Made by a program: the position numbers and the translations under genes. From NCBI RefSeq assembly GCF_001646655.1, contig NZ_LPZN01000028.1, forward strand, positions 38,474 through 102,473: 64,000 nt of DNA, given 5' to 3'. Origin of the DNA: Rhodococcus gordoniae (lineage in GTDB: Bacteria > Actinomycetota > Actinomycetes > Mycobacteriales > Mycobacteriaceae). Below the pieces are notes generated by a model. That model did no database searches, was not told where the DNA came from, and saw only the letters and a program-made list of their open reading frames with translations. Of this stretch, positions 1 to 7,891 are shown in pieces (within the stretch, counting starts at the first letter, position 1; each line of letters begins with the position of its first letter).

Positions 1-338
1 CGCAGCAACACACGGCGATCGGAGGGGACACCGAGCCGCGCCAGCGCCCGCTCGTGGGTGGTGGTCATGGCGACGACGAGGTCGGCGGACAGGTGTTCGG
101 TCCCGAGCTTCGCGGCTCGGTGACCGGTGGGATAGCCGTGCCGCTGCAAGACCGCGTCGGTCCGCGGATCCGCCTCGGACCCGACGTGCCAGCCGTGGGT
201 ACCGGCGCTGCTGACGCGGATCCGGTCGTCGAGTCCTTCGCGGCGCAGGTGTTCGGCGAAGATCTTCTCGGCCATGGGCGACCGGCAGATGTTGCCGGTG
301 CACACGAAGGTGACGTGGAAGCGGCTGTCAGCGTCCAC
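1..338 (-). CDS. ptpA: Low-molecular-weight protein tyrosine phosphatase, PtpA-like (3' end outside window)
   Basis: The product is a cytosolic phosphotyrosine phosphatase of the arsenate-reductase-like LMW-PTP fold. The translation from the GTG at 338 begins VDADSRFHVTFVCTGNICRS, which carries the P-loop signature CxxGNxCRS near residues 13-20 with the nucleophilic Cys and the Arg. About 112 codons lie in the window and the gene runs off the left edge, so the C-terminal Asp loop is not visible. Its start overlaps the 3' end of the HAD gene by 11 bp, so the two are co-transcribed and probably translationally coupled. In M. tuberculosis the equivalent pair is PtkA and PtpA, where the HAD protein phosphorylates the phosphatase; that link is inferred here from homology and order only. 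Confidence 0.9.
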   Translation of the reverse strand, partial: MDADSRFHVTFVCTGNICRSPMAEKIFAEHLRREGLDDRIRVSSAGTHGWHVGSEADPRTDAVLQRHGYPTGHRAAKLGTEHLSADLVVAMTTTHERALARLGVPSDRRVLL

Positions 339-1026
339 CCGTGAGCACCTCCCGCAGTTCTTCGACCGAGGCGGTCGTCCGCGCCGCCGCACGGCCCTCG
401 GTCTCGGTCCCGTAACCCCACTCGACGAAGACCGTGGGGATGCCGAAGCGTCCCGCACCGTGGATGTCGTGTTCGCGGTCGCCCACCATCACCACGCCGG
501 TCGTGCCGCCGGCCGCGGTCTCCTGCGGATCGATCCCGAGGGCGGCGAGACTGTGCGCGACGACCTCCCATTTGTGCCGCCGGGAGCCGTCGTCGCTGGC
601 ACCGCCGATGAACTCGAAGTATCCGGTCAGACCGAAATGGTCGAGGATCCGTTCGGCGAACGCCTGGGACTTCGACGTCGCGACGGCCAGTCGGCTACCG
701 GCGCCGCGTACGGCCTCGAGCACCGATTCGATGCCGTCGAAGACCGCGTTCTCCGCCCATCCGGTGGCGGAGTAGTAGTCCTTGTACGCTGCGAGCCCCG
801 CAGCGATCTGCTCGTCGTCGAGTCCGAGGCCCTGCAGCGTGTCGCGCATCGGAGGTCCGAGCAACCACTGCAGGTCGCCCTCGGGTGCTTCGAAGCCGGT
901 CGTTTCGGCGGCGTGGAGGAATCCGTTGATCACCCCGGTCGCGGAATCGGTGAGCGTCCCGTCCAGATCGAACAGGACGACGGGGGCGGGGAGCACGAGC
1001 GGTCGGGTGGTGGCGAGAGCGGTCAC
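328..1026 (-). CDS. HAD-superfamily hydrolase, PtkA/phosphoglycolate-phosphatase-like
   Basis: A 232-residue HAD protein. Motif I is VLFDLDGTLTDS near residues 13-24 with both catalytic Asp. A motif II Thr lies in LAVATSKS, and motif IV is VMVGDREHDIHGA near the C-terminus. The cap insertion type fits the phosphoglycolate phosphatase/beta-phosphoglucomutase subgroup. The GTG start at 1026 was chosen because GGGGAG lies about 9 nt upstream and the conserved core begins shortly after; the much longer open frame upstream runs antisense to the Nif3-like gene. It precedes and overlaps ptpA. The M. tuberculosis gene in this position (Rv2232, PtkA) is described as a tyrosine kinase acting on PtpA, so substrate and reaction cannot be decided from sequence. 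It is divergent from the Nif3-like gene across 75 bp. Confidence 0.85.
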   Translation of the reverse strand: MTALATTRPLVLPAPVVLFDLDGTLTDSATGVINGFLHAAETTGFEAPEGDLQWLLGPPMRDTLQGLGLDDEQIAAGLAAYKDYYSATGWAENAVFDGIESVLEAVRGAGSRLAVATSKSQAFAERILDHFGLTGYFEFIGGASDDGSRRHKWEVVAHSLAALGIDPQETAAGGTTGVVMVGDREHDIHGAGRFGIPTVFVEWGYGTETEGRAAARTTASVEELREVLTGGR

Positions 1027-1101
1027 CGGCCCATTCTCCCCGTTCGTCCGGTGTCCTGCCGCGTAGGGTCGTGCGCGTAGGAGAGAGCGGATCAGCTGGA
1101 G

Positions 1102-2250
1102 GTGGACGTGACGGCGGCGACGCTGCGTGAGGTGATCGACGTTCTGGAGACGGCCTACCCGCCGTCCCTGGCGGAGAGCTGGGACTCGGTGGGACTGGTC
1201 GCCGGCGACCCCGACGAGCCGGTGCGCAAGGTGCTGCTGGCGGTGGATGCCACCGGGGCCGTCGTCGACGAGGCACTCGAATGGGGTGCGCAGCTGCTGC
1301 TCGTACATCATCCGTTGCTGCTGCGGGGGGTGGACACCGTGGGTGCACATACCCCCAAGGGAGCGTTGATCCACCGTCTCATCCGCGGCGGTTGTGCTCT
1401 GTTCACCGCGCACACCAACGCCGACCGGGCGAATCCCGGTGTCTCGGACGCGCTGGCCGCGGCACTGGGTCTGACCGGGCTGCGACCGCTCGAGGCCAAG
1501 CCCGAACCCGCAACCGACAAGTGGGTCGTCATGGTGCCGGCCGACGCCGCCGAGACGGTGCGCGCGGGTCTGTTCGCGGCGGGTGCGGGCGCCCTGGGCA
1601 ACTACCGCGAATGCTGCTGGACCACCTCGGGCACCGGTCAGTTCCGCCCGGTCGACGGCGCCGACCCGGCCATCGGTTCGGTCGGCGACCTCGAACGCGT
1701 CCCCGAGGACCGGATCGAGGTGATCGCGCCGCGCCGGTCGCGGGCGGCGGTACTCGCGGCTCTGCGCGAGGCGCACCCCTACGAGGAACCGGCCTTCGAC
1801 ATCCTCGAACTCGCCGACCTGCCGAGCGATCGTGGCCTGGGGCGGGTGGGAGAGCTGCCGCAGACACGCACGCTGCGCGAGTTCACCGAGGATGTCGCCG
1901 CCGCGCTGCCGGCCACCGAGTGGGGTGTCCGCGGCGCGGGCGATCCCGACCGGCCCGTGCGGACCGTGGCGGTGTGCGGCGGCTCCGGTGATTCCTTCCT
2001 CGGTCTCGCCACTGCGCGCGGTGTCGACGTCTACGTCACCGCCGACCTGCGGCATCATCCCGCCGACGAGCACCTGCGTGCGGGAGGTCCCGCGCTGGTG
2101 GACGTCGCTCACTGGGCGAGCGAGTACCCGTGGTGCGCGCAGGCCCGCGACGTTCTGGACGAGGCGTTCGCCGGCCGGGACGGCTGGCAGGCGCGGGTCA
2201 GCGAGTTGCGCACCGATCCCTGGACGACCGCGGCGGGCGCGGTACGGTAA
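1102..2250 (+). CDS. Nif3-like dinuclear metal centre protein
   Basis: A 382-residue protein of the NIF3/YbgI/YqfO family, toroidal hexamers with a di-metal site whose cellular role is still unsettled. Family motifs are visible: an N-terminal [13 protein letters not shown] segment, [11 protein letters not shown] with the metal-binding His pair near residue 70, [13 protein letters not shown] with the next ligands, and a C-terminal [19 protein letters not shown] block. The middle insertion (about residues 135-250, containing a PYEEPAFDI motif) is the YqfO-type domain found in longer members. The start is GTG at 1102, with GTG at 1108 also possible. It leads a probable three-gene plus-strand operon with the zinc-ribbon protein and the RNase HI fusion, the order kept in mycobacteria (Rv2230c-Rv2228c). 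Confidence 0.9.
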   Translation: MDVTAATLREVIDVLETAYPPSLAESWDSVGLVAGDPDEPVRKVLLAVDATGAVVDEALEWGAQLLLVHHPLLLRGVDTVGAHTPKGALIHRLIRGGCALFTAHTNADRANPGVSDALAAALGLTGLRPLEAKPEPATDKWVVMVPADAAETVRAGLFAAGAGALGNYRECCWTTSGTGQFRPVDGADPAIGSVGDLERVPEDRIEVIAPRRSRAAVLAALREAHPYEEPAFDILELADLPSDRGLGRVGELPQTRTLREFTEDVAAALPATEWGVRGAGDPDRPVRTVAVCGGSGDSFLGLATARGVDVYVTADLRHHPADEHLRAGGPALVDVAHWASEYPWCAQARDVLDEAFAGRDGWQARVSELRTDPWTTAAGAVR

Positions 2251-2324
2251 TCAGCTACGACACGTCCCGCGTGGCAGCCGACTCCCGGCCCGCCGACACA
2301 CCACCGAAAGCAGGAACCACCCGA

Positions 2325-3062
2325 GTGAACGTCGAACCCACCGTGCAGGCCAAGCTGCTGTCCCTCGCCGCCGTGGACGCAGAACTGAACCGCCTCGCGC
2401 ATCGCCGTCGGACACTGCCCGAACAGCAGGAGGTGGATCGCCTGCAGACCGAGCGCAACGCGCGCAAGGATGCCGCGGTGGCCGTCGAGATCATCCTCGA
2501 CGACCTCGACCGGGACATCCGGAAGCTCGAGGGTGAGATCGAGGCCGTACGTCTGCGTGCCGACCGCGACCGGTCGCTGCTCGAGGGCGGCTCGGTGGGA
2601 TCGAAGCAGCTCACCGAACTGCAGCACGAACTCACCAGCCTCGAACGTCGCCAGGCGGCACTCGAGGACGACCTGCTCGACGTGATGGAGCGGCGGGAGG
2701 CGTCGAAGGCCGACCACGACCATGCCGGTGCGCAGGTGTCGCAGGTCGACGACCGGCTCGGCGACGCCGTCCGGGCCCGCGACGAGGCCATCGCCGACAT
2801 CGAGGTGGCCGAGCAGCGGTGCCGCAGTGATCGTGAGGCGCTGCTCGCGGTGTTCCCGGCGGAATTGGTGACGGTCTACGAGAAGCAGCGTGAGAAGTCC
2901 GGTATCGGCGCCGCGCTGTTGCAGGGCCGCCGTTGCGGCGCGTGCCGCCTCGAGATCGACCGCGGTGAGATCGCCCGGATCGCGGCCGCACCCGCGGATC
3001 TGCTGGTCCGGTGCCCGGAGTGCGACGCGATCATGGTCCGCACCAAGGAATCCGGCCTGTGA
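2325..3062 (+). CDS. Coiled-coil zinc-ribbon domain protein (CT398-like)
   Basis: A 245-residue cytosolic protein. Residues about 15-180 are a long charged coiled coil rich in Leu, Glu, Arg and Ala. The C-terminal about 45 residues form a zinc ribbon with RRCGACRLEI and LVRCPECDAIM supplying two CxxC pairs. This is the architecture of the actinobacterial Rv2229c/CT398-like family, whose function is not established; a nucleic-acid or protein-scaffold role is a guess. The GTG start at 2325 follows the conserved VNVEPTVQ N-terminus rather than the longer upstream frame, which overlaps the Nif3-like gene. The stop overlaps the GTG of the next gene (GTGA), implying translational coupling. Confidence 0.88.
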   Translation: MNVEPTVQAKLLSLAAVDAELNRLAHRRRTLPEQQEVDRLQTERNARKDAAVAVEIILDDLDRDIRKLEGEIEAVRLRADRDRSLLEGGSVGSKQLTELQHELTSLERRQAALEDDLLDVMERREASKADHDHAGAQVSQVDDRLGDAVRARDEAIADIEVAEQRCRSDREALLAVFPAELVTVYEKQREKSGIGAALLQGRRCGACRLEIDRGEIARIAAAPADLLVRCPECDAIMVRTKESGL

Positions 3063-4216
3063 CGACGGTCGTCGTCGAAGCGGACGGTGGTTCGCGCGGG
3101 AATCCCGGACCGGCCGGCTACGGTGCCGTCGTCTTCGATGCCGACCATCGGACAGTCCTCGCCGAACGGCAGGCGAGCATCGGGCGCGCGACCAACAACG
3201 TCGCCGAGTACAAGGGTCTGATCGCCGGTCTCACCGCCGCCGCCGAACTCGGCGCCGACGAGGTGCAGGTCCGCATGGATTCGAAGCTCGTCGTCGAGCA
3301 GATGAGCGGGCGGTGGCAGGTCAAGCATCCCGACATGATCCCGTTGGCCGCGCAGGCGCGCGAGCTGGCAGGTCGGTTCCGCAGCGTCGACTTCACGTGG
3401 ATCCCGCGCGCGGAGAACGCGTACGCCGACCGGTTGGCCAATGCCGCGATGGACGCGGCCGCGGAAGCACTGATGGATGTCGCATCCGACACCGTGGCAC
3501 GGCCGCTGCCGCCGTCGGCGACGACCGAGAACGTCACGACCCCGCCGGTCGTGCCCGTGCCCGATCCGGCTGTTCCGGCCTCACCCGGCTGGACCGGTGC
3601 GATCGGCTCGCCGACCCGGCTGTTGTTGCTGCGCCACGGGCAGACCACGCTGTCGGTCGAGCGGCGCTATTCGGGGCGCGGCAACCCTGCGCTGACCGAA
3701 CTCGGTCGCGACCAGGCGGTCGCCGCGGCCCGGCGCCTCGGTGCCCGTGGGGGTATCACCGCCGTCCTGTCGTCGCCGCTGGGGCGGGCGCGGGAGACGG
3801 CCGCCGCGGCCGCCGACGCTCTCGACCTGCCGGTGACGGTGCACGACGGGCTCATCGAGACGGATTTCGGCGACTGGGAAGGTCTCACCTTCGGCGAGGC
3901 CGCGCGTCGCGATCCCGAACTGCATCGGCGGTGGCTCGGCGACACCTCCGTGCGACCCCCGAACGGCGAGAGTTTCGACGAGGTGGCCGAGCGGATCGCC
4001 TCCGTGCGCGACGACCTGCTCACCGACTACGCCGGCTCGACCGTGCTGGTCGTCTCCCATGTCACGCCCATCAAGACGGTCCTGCAGATGGCGCTCGAGT
4101 CGGGCCCGTCGCTGCTGTACCGCCTGCATCTGGATCTCGCATCGCTCAGCATCGCCGAGTTCTATCCGGACGGCGGTTCGTCGGTGCGGCTCGTGAACGA
4201 CACCTCGCACCTCTGA
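3059..4216 (+). CDS. Bifunctional RNase HI / CobC-like histidine phosphatase
   Basis: A 385-residue fusion. The N-terminal domain (about 1-140) is RNase HI: EADGGSRGNPGPAG, NNVAEYKGL, VRMDSKLVVEQM and YADRLANAAMD supply the D-E-D-D metal-binding set that cleaves RNA in RNA/DNA hybrids. A Pro/Val/Thr-rich linker (about 145-180) follows. The C-terminal domain (about 180-385) is a phosphoglycerate-mutase-type histidine phosphatase with LLLRHGQT (phospho-His), NGESFDEVAERI and VVSHVTPIKT, closest in concept to CobC alpha-ribazole phosphatase. The M. tuberculosis orthologue Rv2228c has this fused form and both activities reported. The GTG start overlaps the upstream stop by 4 nt. Confidence 0.93.
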   Translation: MTTVVVEADGGSRGNPGPAGYGAVVFDADHRTVLAERQASIGRATNNVAEYKGLIAGLTAAAELGADEVQVRMDSKLVVEQMSGRWQVKHPDMIPLAAQARELAGRFRSVDFTWIPRAENAYADRLANAAMDAAAEALMDVASDTVARPLPPSATTENVTTPPVVPVPDPAVPASPGWTGAIGSPTRLLLLRHGQTTLSVERRYSGRGNPALTELGRDQAVAAARRLGARGGITAVLSSPLGRARETAAAAADALDLPVTVHDGLIETDFGDWEGLTFGEAARRDPELHRRWLGDTSVRPPNGESFDEVAERIASVRDDLLTDYAGSTVLVVSHVTPIKTVLQMALESGPSLLYRLHLDLASLSIAEFYPDGGSSVRLVNDTSHL

Positions 4217-4233
4217 ACCGGGAGCGGTCGCGA

Positions 4234-4295
4234 AACCGAAAGTGGCCGCGCAGACATGTCGGGGGGTTGTCTGCGCGGCCACTCGTTCGGTTTAT
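4234..4295. terminator. Intrinsic terminator between the RNase H fusion and DUF1697 genes
   Basis: There is a perfect 15-bp stem: GTGGCCGCGCAGACA at 4242-4256 pairs with its complement at 4268-4282. AACCGA/TCGGTT outer pairs extend it and a TTTAT run follows on the plus strand. It lies between convergent genes and may serve both; the remaining about 100 bp of this gap show nothing else. Confidence 0.8.
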
Positions 4296-4403
4296 CTGTC
4301 GGCCGACAGCATGCGTTACACGGTCGCCGGGAAATTTTCTCCGGTGGGATGTCAGGGCGTGTGCGCATCCGGGGATCGTCCGGCGGGCCGGTGACCTGCC
4401 CCG

Positions 4404-4925
4404 TCAGATCAGCCGCCGCAGCGTGTTGAGGTTCCGGACGGTCGTCGTCGCCTTGTACCGCGCCGCACCCGACTGCTTCCCCACGGCACTGTCGAGCGTC
4501 GAACCCTTCTCCACCTGCCAGTAGAGGACGGCCTCGCCCTGCTCGATGCACTCCACCTTCGGATCGAGATCGCCCGACCGGGCGGCGAACTCTTCGAGCA
4601 CTGCGGGATCGGACACGAACACCACGTACGAATGCCGGTCCGTACGGGTGGCGTCGAAAGGATAGGCCTCGACGACCCGCGTGAGAAACGACTGCTCGAG
4701 GACGAACGTGTAGGCCTCGTAACCGAACCGCTCGGTCAGCGCGGCCTCGATCCCGGCCTTCGCGGTGGCGGGGTCGTCGTCGGCGTCGAAGAGCACGTTG
4801 CCGGAGGCGAGCACGGTGCGGACGTTCTCGAAGCCGAGAGCGTCGAAGACCTCCTTCAGATCGGCCATCCGGATCCGGATGCCGCCGACGTTGATTCCGC
4901 GCAGCAGAGCCACGAGTCGCGTCAT
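4404..4925 (-). CDS. DUF1697 domain protein
   Basis: A 173-residue protein starting MTRLVALLRGINVGG, the characteristic N-terminus of the DUF1697 family. It continues with MADLKEVFDALGFENVRTV and LASGNVLFD, the conserved core, and ends RNLNTLRRLI. The family is widespread in actinobacteria and Firmicutes and has no established function. There is no signal peptide or membrane segment, so it is probably cytosolic. The ATG at 4925 fits the family N-terminus exactly; the longer open frame upstream runs antisense through rnpB and is not coding. It is divergent from rnpB. Confidence 0.9.
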   Translation of the reverse strand: MTRLVALLRGINVGGIRIRMADLKEVFDALGFENVRTVLASGNVLFDADDDPATAKAGIEAALTERFGYEAYTFVLEQSFLTRVVEAYPFDATRTDRHSYVVFVSDPAVLEEFAARSGDLDPKVECIEQGEAVLYWQVEKGSTLDSAVGKQSGAARYKATTTVRNLNTLRRLI

Positions 4926-4973
4926 ACGGGCACCGTAGTTGGCGGCGCCGACACACTGCGGGATAGTCTGTTC

Positions 4974-5392
<419 letters not shown>

Positions 5393-5428
5393 GCGTCTCC
5401 CGGTCCCCCCGCGTAGCCACCGGTCGGA

Positions 5429-5521
5429 TCAGATCGGATCGATGACCAGCAGGTGCGCCCAGTACGAGGCCGCATCCGGACCCAGCCAGGGCAGCAACGC
5501 GTCGTAGAGGATGTAGGACAT
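5429..5521 (-). CDS. Putative 30-residue small protein
   Basis: An ATG at 5521 is preceded by AAGGAG with a 7-nt spacer, one of the best ribosome binding sites in the window. It opens a 30-codon frame rich in hydrophobic and aromatic residues (begins MSYILYDALLPWL, ends VIDPI). It is too short for homology to be judged by eye. It is a single amphipathic or membrane-associated helix at most, and no function is assignable. The start lies 13 nt downstream of two 20-nt direct repeats that could be its control region, and it runs convergently into rnpB. Confidence 0.5.
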   Translation of the reverse strand: MSYILYDALLPWLGPDAASYWAHLLVIDPI

Positions 5522-5534
5522 GGCGTGCTCCTTC

Positions 5535-5577
5535 GTTCGGACATCGAGCACATGCGCGTTCGGACATCGAGCACATG
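5535..5577. repeat. Tandem direct repeat, 23-bp period, upstream of the 30-residue gene
   Basis: GTTCGGACATCGAGCACATG occurs exactly twice, at 5535-5554 and 5558-5577, separated by 3 bp. The pair sits between the divergent small genes at 5521 and 5657. A period of about two helical turns fits two operator sites on one DNA face, but no regulator is identified. Confidence 0.75.
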
Positions 5578-5656
5578 TGTGCGGCCCGACAGTACCGCGC
5601 CACGCCCGCCGACGGGTTGCCCGTACACGAGGACGTCGTTCGGGCACACTGAGACC

Positions 5657-5839
5657 ATGAGCGACGACGGCTGGTACTACGACGTGCGTACGGGGAAGGT
5701 CTCCCAGGGCAAGGATCCGCACGCCCTCAACCGCATGGGGCCCTACCCGGATCGGGAGACCGCTCAGCGGGCGCTGGAGATCGCGGCAGAGCGGAACAAG
5801 GCGGCCGACGCCGCCGACGACGACTGGAAGAACGGTTGA
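5657..5839 (+). CDS. Conserved 60-residue actinobacterial protein (SPOR-like annotation)
   Basis: A 60-residue acidic/basic soluble protein starting MSDDGWYYDVRTGKVSQGK and ending KAADAADDDWKNG. The motif GWYYDVxTGxVxxG followed by RMGPYPxRExAxRAL is conserved in small actinobacterial proteins often labelled hypothetical, methionine aminopeptidase or SPOR-like; none of these labels is supported functionally. The ATG at 5657 was chosen because the similarity begins there. It lies upstream of the RNB gene (43 bp gap) and may share its transcript. Confidence 0.8.
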   Translation: MSDDGWYYDVRTGKVSQGKDPHALNRMGPYPDRETAQRALEIAAERNKAADAADDDWKNG

Positions 5840-5882
5840 GTTCGACGACGAGCACCCGGAACCGCAGGAGTTCCCGAGCATC

Positions 5883-7292
5883 GTGGTGACCACTCCCATC
5901 GTCGTCGCGCCGGCGATCGACTTCGCCGACGTGCGCGCCGAATTCGACCTCGTCGACGGCTTCCCGTCGGATGCCCTCGACGAGGCACGGCAGGCGGCCG
6001 ACCGCTACGCGGACGTCCGCGAGGACCGCACCGACCTGCCGCTCGTGACCATCGACCCACCCGGATCGATGGATCTCGATCAGGCGCTGCACCTCGAACG
6101 CACCGACGACGGTTTCGTGCTGCACTACGCGATCGCCGACGTGTACGCACTCGTCGAACCGGGCGGCGCTCTCGACGCCGAGACACATCGTCGCGGGCAG
6201 ACCTTCTACCTGCCCGACGGCTCGGTTCCGCTGCATCCACGCGAAGTGTCCGAGGGCACGGCGAGCCTGCTGCCGGACGTCGTCCGCCCCGCGGCGCTGT
6301 GGCGGATCGAGACCGACCACGGCGGGGAGCCCGTCGCGGTGAGCGTGCGGCGCGCGCTCGTCCGGTCGGTCGCGCGCATGGACTACGCCGGAGTGCAGCG
6401 CGACGCCGACGCGGACAGGTTGCATCCGTCCGTCGAGGCGTTGCCCGACTTCGGCCGGTTGCGCGCGGCCGCGGCGCTCGCGCGCGGCGCGATCGAACTG
6501 CGCCTGCCCACGCAGGACGTCGTGCCGCACGGCGACGGCTGGAGGCTGCAGATCGAACCGCGGACCGAGGCCGACGAGTGGAACTCCGAGATCTCGCTGC
6601 TCACCGGAATGTGCGCCGCGCAGATGATGATCGACGCCGGGGTCGGTCTGCTGCGCACCCTTCCCGCCGCCGATCCCGCGGCGGTCGACGGGCTGCGTCG
6701 CACCGCTCGGTCGTTGGACGTGCCGTGGCCGCCGGAGATGGGAGTCGGGTCCTTCCTCGCCGGACTCGACGCCCACGATCCGCGCACGCTCGTGTTGATG
6801 AGCGAAGCGCCGACGCTACTGCGCGGGGCGTCCTACGCCGCCTTCGACGGTGAACTGCCCGAGACCATCCTGCACGGAGCGATCGGCGCGCCCTACGCGC
6901 ATGTCACCGCGCCATTGCGCCGGTTGTCCGACCGATACGCCACCGAGGTGTGCCTCGCGGTGTCGTCGGGCCTGCCCGTCCCGGAGGCGGTGCGCGCCGA
7001 ACTGTCCGCGATGCCGAAGATCATGTCGTCGACCGATTCGCTCGCCGGCAAGGTGAACCGGGCGTGCATCGACCTGGCCGAGGCCGTCGTGCTCGCGCCG
7101 CGAGTGGGGGAGACCTTCGAGGCGACGGTGCTGAAGGAAGCCACCGACCGGCATGACGCCGAGGTGTTCGTCGCCTCCGAGACCGTCATCGGCCCGTGCG
7201 GCGGGGCACCCGAGGAGGGCAGCACCGTGCGGGTGCGGCTCACCCTCGCCGACCCGCAGGCCCGCAAGATCCGCTTCGACCATGACCGGTGA
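5883..7292 (+). CDS. RNB-domain ribonuclease (RNase II/R-like, short form)
   Basis: A 469-residue exoribonuclease-family protein. The RNB catalytic domain begins with TIDPPGSMDLDQAL (about residue 58) and continues through VLHYAIADV, GQTFYLPDGSVPLHPREVSEG and a distal APYAHVTAPLRRLSDRYA block near 340, the RNB C-terminal signature. Compared with E. coli RNase II (TIDSASTEDMDDAL) the fourth acidic residue is Gln. It is shorter than RNase II (about 640 residues), with no obvious N-terminal cold-shock domains; the last about 60 residues could be a reduced S1/OB fold. The start is GTG at 5883. Its stop lies 11 bp inside the next gene. Confidence 0.88.
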   Translation: MVTTPIVVAPAIDFADVRAEFDLVDGFPSDALDEARQAADRYADVREDRTDLPLVTIDPPGSMDLDQALHLERTDDGFVLHYAIADVYALVEPGGALDAETHRRGQTFYLPDGSVPLHPREVSEGTASLLPDVVRPAALWRIETDHGGEPVAVSVRRALVRSVARMDYAGVQRDADADRLHPSVEALPDFGRLRAAAALARGAIELRLPTQDVVPHGDGWRLQIEPRTEADEWNSEISLLTGMCAAQMMIDAGVGLLRTLPAADPAAVDGLRRTARSLDVPWPPEMGVGSFLAGLDAHDPRTLVLMSEAPTLLRGASYAAFDGELPETILHGAIGAPYAHVTAPLRRLSDRYATEVCLAVSSGLPVPEAVRAELSAMPKIMSSTDSLAGKVNRACIDLAEAVVLAPRVGETFEATVLKEATDRHDAEVFVASETVIGPCGGAPEEGSTVRVRLTLADPQARKIRFDHDR

Positions 7293-7884
7293 GACCACGC
7301 GGCGGCGACGTCCGGTCGCTGCCGTCCTCGCCGTCGCGGTCGCGTTGTGCGCGGCGCTCGCGGTGCTCGTGTGGTGGATCCTGCCGAACCGGCTGTTCCC
7401 CTGGGACAGTGCGTCGTTCCCCGAGATCGACACGTCGGCGTTGTCGCCGGCGCAGGTGCGGATCGTCGAACTGCTCGAGGAACAGCACGAGGCGCAACCG
7501 CCCGGCACGTTCTACTCGGAGGGCGTCCGCGAAGCGTGGTGCGCCGACTTCGTCAGCTGGATCATGCGGGAAGCCGGTGTGCCGCTGTCCAATCCGCACT
7601 CGGGTCATTGGCGGATCCCGGGCGTGTACACACTCCAGGAGTACTACGAGCAGACGGGCCGCTACGAACCGGCAGGAACGGGTTACCGGCCGGAGGTCGG
7701 CGACGTGGTGCTGTACCACAACAGGATCGGCGTCGGCCAGCGCGAGCACACGAACATCGTCGTCGCCGTCGACGGTGATTCGGCGATCACCGTCGGCGGC
7801 AACGAGATGGGCCGGATCCGCGTCCACGAACTCGACCCGGCCGGTGACGACGCCGTGATCGGCTTCGGGCGGTTGCCCGCCTGA
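7282..7884 (+). CDS. Membrane-anchored CHAP-domain protein
   Basis: A 200-residue protein with an Arg-rich N-terminus and one hydrophobic segment (about 10-33, VAAVLAVAVALCAALAVLVWWIL), so it is a signal anchor or exported protein. The extracytoplasmic part is a CHAP domain: the nucleophilic Cys in EAWCADFVSWIMREAGVPLS, a GDVVLYHN block, and the His in REHTNIVVAVDG. CHAP enzymes are amidases or endopeptidases of peptidoglycan, so a wall-remodelling role is inferred. The ATG at 7282 overlaps the ribonuclease gene by 11 bp, indicating co-expression. Confidence 0.85.
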   Translation: MTGETTRRRRPVAAVLAVAVALCAALAVLVWWILPNRLFPWDSASFPEIDTSALSPAQVRIVELLEEQHEAQPPGTFYSEGVREAWCADFVSWIMREAGVPLSNPHSGHWRIPGVYTLQEYYEQTGRYEPAGTGYRPEVGDVVLYHNRIGVGQREHTNIVVAVDGDSAITVGGNEMGRIRVHELDPAGDDAVIGFGRLPA

Positions 7885-7891
7885 TCCGCTG

